Made by a program: the position numbers and the translations under genes | Shown: positions 1 to 4,539 of the stretch, piece by piece | Layout: each line of letters begins with the position of its first letter | How positions within the stretch are numbered: the first letter of the stretch is position 1 | Assembly: GCA_030916685.1 (NCBI GenBank) | Contig: JAUPWD010000029.1 | Span: 1 to 7,150 of the forward strand | Reading direction: 5' to 3' | DNA from: Patescibacteria group bacterium | GTDB lineage: Bacteria; Patescibacteria; Paceibacteria; Moranbacterales; UBA1568 | Length of the DNA: 7,150 nucleotides | The notes under the pieces: generated by a model | Databases searched by the model: none | The model's input: only the letters and a program-made list of their open reading frames with translations | Told to the model about the DNA's origin: nothing

Positions 1-1
1 C

Positions 2-232
2 TCGTGGTATGCTTGGACGGGGACGATGGCTGCGGCCAATCCCTGGCTTCCCAAGGGAAGTTATGTTAAGGTTACCAATCTCGAGAACGGGAAAAGTGTG
101 ATCGTCGTGATCAATGACCGAGGACCATTTGTGGGTGGCCGTATCATCGATCTCGATAAAGTGGCATTCGCAAAAATTGCGAGTATCGGCGCGGGAGTGA
201 TTAATGTGAAGATGGAAGAAATTTCGAATTAA
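2..232 (+). CDS. RlpA-like double-psi beta-barrel protein, 3' end only
   Basis: The open frame runs in from the window edge and stops at TAA 230-232, giving 76 visible residues. They match the core of the RlpA-like double-psi beta-barrel: SWY at residues 1-3, the LPKGSYVKVTNLENGKSV strand-turn segment at 16-33, and the hallmark INDRGPF at 37-43 followed by GRIIDL at 46-51. RlpA-family proteins are exported and bind or cleave peptidoglycan glycan strands, often at division septa. The missing N-terminus should carry the signal peptide or extra domains, so localisation cannot be judged here. The Asp of NDRGP (D39) is present, but the position where RlpA enzymes usually carry His (TAAH) appears to be Asn (AAAN, residue 13), so transglycosylase activity is uncertain. 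The ATG at 26 is internal to the domain and is not a credible start. rsmA begins 7 bases after the stop, suggesting co-transcription. Confidence 0.85.
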   Translation, partial: SWYAWTGTMAAANPWLPKGSYVKVTNLENGKSVIVVINDRGPFVGGRIIDLDKVAFAKIASIGAGVINVKMEEISN

Positions 233-239
233 TGAATCT

Positions 240-1034
240 ATGGAAAAAGTAAAAGCGAAGAAATATCTCGGGCAGAATTTTCTGAAAGATGAACTGGTCA
301 TTGAGCAGATTATTTTTGCTTCTCAGATAAAGGATGGCGAACGAGTTCTCGAAATTGGACCGGGAACGGGGATACTGACACAGGCGCTCGCCAAGGCGGG
401 AGCGAAGGTGACCGCCATCGAATTCGATCACGATCTCATTGATCATTTGAACGAGCAATTCATCGAGTCGGAAAACGTCTCTATCCTCGAGGGGAATATT
501 CTCGACATCCATCTCGCCGAACTCCTCGAAAATATCGGGTACGAACATCGGAAGTATAAGATCGTGGCGAATATTCCATACTATATTACCGCGCCGATCA
601 TCCGCGCTCTGCTCTCCCTCAAGCTGCAGCCGGAGTCGATGACGCTCATGGTACAGGACGAGGTAGCAGATCGCTTGGCAGCGAAGCCGGGGGCCATGTC
701 ACTCCTCTCCATCATGGCGCAGTACTACGCTACCGTGGAGAAGAAATTTTTCGTGAAAAAGGAGTCGTTTGATCCGGTGCCGAAAGTGGATAGCGCTGTG
801 ATTCAGGTGGTGCCGAAGCGGGAGTATGATCCGGAGGAGGATCGGAAGATTTTCCGCGTGGCTCGGGCTGGGTTTTCTGCGAGACGGAAGACTTTGGCGA
901 ATAATTTGGCGAACTCCTTCCATATTCCTCGCTCGGAAGTCGAGCCGATTATCGCCGCGCTCGGGCTCCTTCCTTCCGTTCGAGCGCAGGAGGTATCCAT
1001 CGAACAATGGATCTCATTATCGGCATCCCTGTAA
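240..1034 (+). CDS. rsmA: 16S rRNA (adenine1518-N6/adenine1519-N6)-dimethyltransferase
   Basis: The 264-residue product has the normal length and order of RsmA/KsgA. This enzyme uses S-adenosylmethionine to dimethylate two adjacent adenosines in the 3' terminal hairpin of 16S rRNA late in small-subunit assembly. Visible motifs are the N-terminal KKYLGQNFL (residues 7-15), SAM-binding motif I VLEIGPGTG (36-44), acidic E61 at the end of strand 2, the catalytic NIPYYI (111-116), FDPVPKVDSAVI (177-188), and the C-terminal GFSARRKTLANNL (211-223) typical of the family's helical domain. The start at 240 is chosen because the conserved N-terminus begins directly there; no clear Shine-Dalgarno is visible. 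The gene lies 7 bases after the RlpA-like stop and is probably read from the same upstream promoter, outside the window. Nothing looks truncated or degenerate. Loss of this enzyme is a known route to kasugamycin resistance in other bacteria. Confidence 0.97.
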   Translation: MEKVKAKKYLGQNFLKDELVIEQIIFASQIKDGERVLEIGPGTGILTQALAKAGAKVTAIEFDHDLIDHLNEQFIESENVSILEGNILDIHLAELLENIGYEHRKYKIVANIPYYITAPIIRALLSLKLQPESMTLMVQDEVADRLAAKPGAMSLLSIMAQYYATVEKKFFVKKESFDPVPKVDSAVIQVVPKREYDPEEDRKIFRVARAGFSARRKTLANNLANSFHIPRSEVEPIIAALGLLPSVRAQEVSIEQWISLSASL

Positions 1035-1041
1035 GAATCGC

Positions 1042-1069
1042 TTGTTTCATCCGTCTCTAGATGTAGAAT
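1042..1069 (+). promoter_or_regulatory. Predicted sigma-70-type promoter for the ECF sigma/regulator unit
   Basis: TTGTTT at 1042-1047 and TAGAAT at 1064-1069 are separated by 16 bases. Only 6 bases lie between the -10 hexamer and the ATG at 1076, so transcription would start at or next to the start codon. GGAG at 1070-1073 sits only 2 bases from the ATG, too close for a normal Shine-Dalgarno. This is a match by eye and not proven. Confidence 0.45.
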
Positions 1070-1075
1070 GGAGTC

Positions 1076-1609
1076 ATGGCAAAAGGTGATGTAGAAAAAA
1101 AGTTTTTTGAATTGTATGAGCGCGAATCGGACTCCTTGTTCCGATTTGTATTTTTTCGGGTGAGCGATCGCGAGGTGGCCAAGGACCTGGTTCAGGAATC
1201 ATTCGTGAAATTGTGGGAAGTGATGATCTCGAAAAAAATCATTGATAATCCCCGTGCGTTCCTCTTCCGGATCGCATCCAACAAGGTGATCGATCGATAC
1301 CGGAAGGCGAAGGAATATTCACTCGATTTACTCGCGGAAGATGGGTTCGATGCACCGACAGAGATGACGGTTTCGATAGAAGAACGTATCGATGCGAATG
1401 AAGCATTGGAGGCACTCCGGGAGCTTCCGGAAAAGTATCGGGAGGCCGTGTGGCTCCGGAATGTCGAGGAGTGGACGGTGAAGGATATCGCGAAGCATTT
1501 GGATGAATCGGAAAATGTCGTATCGGTACGGATATATCGTGGAGTGAAACTCTGGAAAGAGCGTTTGAAAAAAGAGTCGGTGAGAAATTTTCCAAGAAAG
1601 ATCGTATGA
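1076..1609 (+). CDS. ECF-family RNA polymerase sigma factor
   Basis: This 177-residue protein has the two-domain form of extracytoplasmic-function sigma-70 factors, which direct RNA polymerase to a small stress or envelope regulon. Sigma region 2 spans about residues 12-80, with LFRFVFFRVSDREVAKDLVQ (21-40), ESFVKLWE (41-48) and FLFRIASNKVIDRYRK (62-77), covering the core-binding and -10 recognition helices. Sigma region 4 spans about 107-163, with LRELPEKYREAVWLRNVEEW (114-133) and the helix-turn-helix segment around KDIAKHLDESENVVSVRIYR (136-155) for -35 recognition. The linker of about 25 residues is typical, and there is no extra C-terminal domain. The start at 1076 directly precedes the conserved fold. 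The stop overlaps the next start as ATGA, so the two proteins are probably made in a coupled, near-equimolar way, as expected of a sigma factor and its regulator. The ECF subgroup and target genes cannot be told from the sequence. Confidence 0.93.
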   Translation: MAKGDVEKKFFELYERESDSLFRFVFFRVSDREVAKDLVQESFVKLWEVMISKKIIDNPRAFLFRIASNKVIDRYRKAKEYSLDLLAEDGFDAPTEMTVSIEERIDANEALEALRELPEKYREAVWLRNVEEWTVKDIAKHLDESENVVSVRIYRGVKLWKERLKKESVRNFPRKIV

Positions 1610-2613
1610 ACGAGGATCGAAAAAAACTGGGTATGGGGAAATCGGAATCCGATCTGTTCGCTCATTGGCGAACGGAGGGATTGACCGTGTCTGAAAAGTC
1701 CGAGATGCGGACGTTCCTTCGGGAGAACGCGGTTGTTCCGAGTGGTTTCTCTAGGTTGGTGAAATCACACATCAGTCCCTTCCAAATATTTTCATTCCGT
1801 CAGGCGTTTTCGATGTCGCTTGTTTTGATAATCGTAATCGTATCTAGTGGAGTGGGTGTCGCAAAGGCATCAGAGCAATCGCTTCCGGGAGATACTTTAT
1901 ATGTTGTAAAAACGGGCATTACTGAGCCGTTTTCGGGATTCTTCAGGCGAACCTCGGAGGAAAAAGCCGCATGGGCGAGAATGCTTGCGGAGCGACGGAT
2001 GGAGGAAGCAAATGAGCTGGCCTCCTCCGGAAAACTCGGGGAAAAAGAATCACAGGAAATCGGAGGGCTTCTCGAGAGGCACCATGAGACACTGAAGCGA
2101 TACACGAATGAAGATGATGATACATTTGAAAATGAAATTGATCGACAATTTGAAAAAATCGAATTGAAGATTGAAATCCGAGAAGGAGGAAGGGAGTATC
2201 GGATTCGAGAGCGGGAAGAAAAGAGAGAGGAATCGGAAGAAGAGAAATCTCCTGAATCGACAGAGGAAAATCATTCATCAGAAACTGAGGATGAGGATGG
2301 AATGTTTGTTGAAAAAAATGAGGACAGTGCGAGCTTAAAAAGAGAGGCTAAGGATATATCAGAAGAAGATGAAAAATCGTCTTCAGGAAAAAAGATAGAA
2401 TCGAAGAAGAGTGTGGAGTCGGTAAAAATTGAAGAGCCAAAGAAACAATCGACGAATGATGAAAAGAAGACGGATTCATCGGGGGGTAATTCCGGCAAGG
2501 ATGATGAGTCTGATGATTCGGATGATCAGGAAGAGGATACCGATGATGAAGACAAGGATGATAAAGGGGATGATGAAGACGACGATGATTCCAATGACGA
2601 TGATGAAGTATAG
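1606..2613 (+). CDS. Putative membrane-anchored anti-sigma/regulator with DUF5667-like domain and acidic tail
   Basis: The 335-residue product begins inside the sigma factor stop codon (ATGA overlap). Residues 1-64 are a short polar, presumably cytoplasmic segment. Residues 66-86 form one hydrophobic transmembrane span (FSMSLVLIIVIVSSGVGVA). Outside follows ASEQSLPGDTLYVVKTGITE (88-107) and a helical stretch with WARMLAERRMEEANEL (123-138), which resembles DUF5667 proteins (LPGDxLYxVK, then LAERRxEEA). From about residue 170 onward the chain is low-complexity and highly charged: first mixed Glu/Arg/Lys/Ser, then an Asp-rich end in which 27 of residues 299-334 are Asp or Glu. There is no cysteine, so it is not a zinc-binding (ZAS) anti-sigma factor. 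By position and topology it is inferred to hold the ECF factor at the membrane, but no known sigma-binding fold can be recognised. The acidic tail could bind cations or cell-wall material; this is a guess. Confidence 0.75.
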   Translation: MNEDRKKLGMGKSESDLFAHWRTEGLTVSEKSEMRTFLRENAVVPSGFSRLVKSHISPFQIFSFRQAFSMSLVLIIVIVSSGVGVAKASEQSLPGDTLYVVKTGITEPFSGFFRRTSEEKAAWARMLAERRMEEANELASSGKLGEKESQEIGGLLERHHETLKRYTNEDDDTFENEIDRQFEKIELKIEIREGGREYRIREREEKREESEEEKSPESTEENHSSETEDEDGMFVEKNEDSASLKREAKDISEEDEKSSSGKKIESKKSVESVKIEEPKKQSTNDEKKTDSSGGNSGKDDESDDSDDQEEDTDDEDKDDKGDDEDDDDSNDDDEV

Positions 2614-2630
2614 GAGATGAGAGCTCCAAG

Positions 2631-2664
2631 AAAAAATTCCCCGAATGATATCGGGGAATTTTTT
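2631..2664. terminator. Bidirectional intrinsic terminator between convergent genes
   Basis: AAAAAATTCCCCG at 2631-2643 and CGGGGAATTTTTT at 2652-2664 are perfect 13-base inverted arms around an 8-base loop. Read on either strand this gives a GC-containing hairpin followed by a U-run, so it can end both the sigma-factor unit (17 bases after its stop) and the minus-strand prenyltransferase gene. The TAA of the minus-strand gene (2665-2663) lies partly inside the stem. Confidence 0.9.
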
Positions 2665-4288
2665 ATATCAGGAGAAGGATCGAGAAACCGTAGAAGATGG
2701 TTATGGCGATGAACCATGCGCCGAGGTGCCGATACGGAAATACCCTGTGATGAAGGGTGGATTTCTGAAGGATCCAAAAGAAGATTGAGCCGAAGAGAAA
2801 GGAGGGAAGGAGAAGTGATGGGATGTGGAGTATGAAGATGCTTCCGATGAAAAGAAGGAATGCTGCTCCGCCAATACAGAGTTTGGCCCATGTCTCTCCA
2901 AGTATGACGGGGATGGTGTGGACGCCATCAGCACGATCGCCTTCTATATCCTTGAAGTCTTTTATCGGAAGGATGAGAGTATAGGAGAGAAGGAGAAAGA
3001 AAATGAGCGGTTTCGGAAGAGCTTCGAGTGTGTCAGGTGCTATGAGAAAAAATCCGGAGAGGAGAATGAGGAGGCTGGCGCAGGCGGCAGAAAAAGTCGC
3101 GATGAGGGGAAATCTTTTCAGTCTGAATGGCGCGACGGAATAGGCCCAGGCGATAGCCTGATAACAGACGAGGAGGAGAAGAATCTTGAAGGAAATGATA
3201 CCGGCGAGGATGATTGAGGTGAGAAAAAAAGAGATGCCGATAGCACGGTAAGCTTGTGGATCGATAGCGCTCGTCGGGAGAGGGCGATGTGGATTTGTGA
3301 GCACGTCTATTTTCTGATCAGAGAGGTCGTTCACGATGACGGAAGCGATCCATGCAGAAACAACGGAAGCGATGAGAGTGAGGATCGCGAGAATATCGAA
3401 AAAAGATAGATTGAATGGGAGATGGGCGAAGAAAAAAGCAGATATGACACCGAGGAGTGCGAGTCCTCCATGATAGATGACTTGCGGAAAGCGAACATTG
3501 TGAAAGAGTGTCAGGAAGAGTTTTTTATTCGAAGTGAAAAGGAATATGCCGACGGTGAAAATAAGGAGGAGTCCATAGACGAGCGACATCTTGAAATTGA
3601 GCGCCGAGATCGGATCGATGAGCGGACGAAAGAAGATGTTATTCGGTGAGAGGAAGAGGCCTGCGACGTCAGTGTCGGTAACGGTGAGGAATCCTTTGGA
3701 AAAGCCATCGATGAGAATCGTAATATAGGAAGGAAAGGTTCCGAGGATGAAAAAGAGCGAGTACGAAGCGATGCCTCCGAGGAAGGCACGAAAAGAATCT
3801 CTCGTCTTGAGAAAAATATAGAAAGCGAAGAGCACGACCGAGAGGGCGACTTCGATGCGCACTCCATAGGTGATGCCGATTTCCGGGGTGCTGCCGAAGA
3901 AGGTGAAGAATCTCTCGATGAGCCCTCGGACACCGTCGAATTCATAGAAACTCCAGTAGCCGGTTCCGCCGGAGATATACCAATCGAATACGGGCGGGAT
4001 GAGGATGATGAGAAAGCCGAAGAGGAGGATATTTGTCGTGGCTTTGAGAGTTGCTTTGGCGAAATGGGAGAGTAAGGGGAGGAACAGGAGAAAAGAAAAG
4101 AGGAAGAAGAGGAATGTATGGGAAAATTCGAAGAAGAAATAATGAAATGGACGGGTGGGAAATGCTCCGATCATATTTTCCACGAGAAGACGGAGAAAGA
4201 TGAGTACGAAAAAAGCAGAAAGGAACGAGCCATATGACAGCTCGTTTTTTTCGATGGAAGAAATGACTTTGGTAAAAATATGTTTCAT
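2663..4288 (-). CDS. UbiA-family prenyltransferase with extra N-terminal membrane region
   Basis: The 541-residue protein is almost entirely hydrophobic and about 250 residues longer than a normal UbiA enzyme. The C-terminal part (about 270-541) is a complete UbiA domain: first Asp-rich motif NDLSDQKID (320-328) followed by NPHRPLP (332-338), the YSVAPFRLKR segment (383-392), and second Asp-rich motif KDFKDIEGDRADG (443-455) followed by HTIPVILG (457-464). These Asp clusters bind the Mg-diphosphate of a polyprenyl donor that is moved to a lipophilic or sugar-phosphate acceptor in the membrane. KDxEGDRxxGxxTxP recalls the digeranylgeranylglyceryl-phosphate and chlorophyll synthase branch, but the acceptor cannot be assigned. 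Residues 1-270 contain several membrane spans, including about 22-41, 54-74, 84-100, 146-160, 170-192 and 235-252, with an extra-membrane loop near 195-230; I do not recognise this part. The ATG at 4288 is chosen because a promoter sits just before it. The gene converges on the sigma-factor unit and diverges from uvrD. Confidence 0.88.
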   Translation of the reverse strand: MKHIFTKVISSIEKNELSYGSFLSAFFVLIFLRLLVENMIGAFPTRPFHYFFFEFSHTFLFFLFSFLLFLPLLSHFAKATLKATTNILLFGFLIILIPPVFDWYISGGTGYWSFYEFDGVRGLIERFFTFFGSTPEIGITYGVRIEVALSVVLFAFYIFLKTRDSFRAFLGGIASYSLFFILGTFPSYITILIDGFSKGFLTVTDTDVAGLFLSPNNIFFRPLIDPISALNFKMSLVYGLLLIFTVGIFLFTSNKKLFLTLFHNVRFPQVIYHGGLALLGVISAFFFAHLPFNLSFFDILAILTLIASVVSAWIASVIVNDLSDQKIDVLTNPHRPLPTSAIDPQAYRAIGISFFLTSIILAGIISFKILLLLVCYQAIAWAYSVAPFRLKRFPLIATFSAACASLLILLSGFFLIAPDTLEALPKPLIFFLLLSYTLILPIKDFKDIEGDRADGVHTIPVILGETWAKLCIGGAAFLLFIGSIFILHIPSLLLPSFLFGSIFFWILQKSTLHHRVFPYRHLGAWFIAITIFYGFSILLLI

Positions 4289-4294
4289 AGGAGT

Positions 4295-4323
4295 ATTGTA
4301 CGGTGGAAATGAGCTGAAAACAA
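4295..4323 (-). promoter_or_regulatory. Predicted promoter for the UbiA-family gene, probably leaderless
   Basis: On the minus strand TTGTTT (4323-4318) and TACAAT (4300-4295) are spaced by 17 bases. The -10 hexamer ends 6 bases before the ATG at 4288, so the transcript would begin about at the start codon. No Shine-Dalgarno precedes this ATG, consistent with a leaderless mRNA. The -35 hexamer and the 6-base gap are the same as before the ECF sigma gene. Confidence 0.5.
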
Positions 4324-4346
4324 GTATTTTTTGAGAAAAAACGTGA

Positions 4347-4375
4347 GCGACAGCGCCGCTTAGACATGCTACAAT
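4347..4375 (+). promoter_or_regulatory. Predicted extended -10 promoter for the uvrD leader
   Basis: GCGACA at 4347-4352 (four of six matches to TTGACA) is followed after 17 bases by TACAAT at 4370-4375, preceded by TG at 4367-4368 to form an extended -10 (TGCTACAAT). It is divergent from the ubiA promoter with 23 bases between the two -35 boxes. Transcription would start near 4382 and give a leader of about 160 nt before the preferred uvrD start. Confidence 0.5.
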
Positions 4376-4406
4376 AGGATGGTTTTAAGGAGATTCAACT
4401 AACTAA

Positions 4407-4531
4407 AAGGGCCTTTCTGCTTGAGTGTAGTTCGAGGTGTAATCGAGAAACGGAATAAGCTGTACTGATGAATGTACTGCGATGAGTATCAGAGATTATA
4501 ATGAAGAAATGCACCAAGCAGGAAGGCCCTT
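4407..4531 (+). ncRNA. Candidate structured uvrD leader: long-range helix
   Basis: Seventeen bases at 4407-4423 (AAGGGCCTTTCTGCTTG) are complementary to 4515-4531 (CAAGCAGGAAGGCCCTT) with a single U-G wobble. After one bulged A (4424) the helix can extend by GUGUA (4425-4429) with UGCAC (4510-4514), giving about 22 base pairs. The roughly 80-nt interior has only weak local pairings, such as TCGA/TCGA around 4432-4445 and GTAC/GTAC around 4462-4477. The 3' arm contains the GGAAGG (4521-4526) lying 13 bases before the uvrD start at 4540, so folding would hide the only Shine-Dalgarno-like sequence. No known riboswitch, T-box, SRP RNA or tmRNA signature was recognised. A transposon-derived palindrome is the main alternative. 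The pairing is seen directly; the RNA role is inferred. Confidence 0.4.
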
Positions 4532-4539
4532 ACACGAAA

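Noticed and set aside
201..548. A 115-codon minus-strand frame over the start of rsmA.
   Set aside because: Fully antisense to the conserved SAM-binding region of rsmA; no motif and no promoter.
2825..3649. Open frames on the plus strand across the UbiA gene (2825-3217 and 3422-3649).
   Set aside because: They are Glu/Arg/Lys-rich antisense readings of a hydrophobic membrane protein gene. They resemble no known protein and have no start signals.
3511..4367. Other minus-strand frames overlapping the UbiA gene start (3511-3945 and 3942-4367).
   Set aside because: Ser/Arg/Pro-rich translations in the wrong frame of a gene with clear UbiA motifs; one starts upstream of the ubiA promoter without support.
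4407..4531. Signal recognition particle RNA, because of the GC-rich closing helix and a GGAAGG sequence.
   Set aside because: The conserved SRP apical loop and the asymmetric AGCAGCC side are not present in the right order.
4407..4531. A second MITE, because of the 17-bp inverted arms.
   Set aside because: No target-site duplication is visible at the arm boundaries, and the right arm adjoins the helicase start; kept as a leader structure instead, though not excluded.
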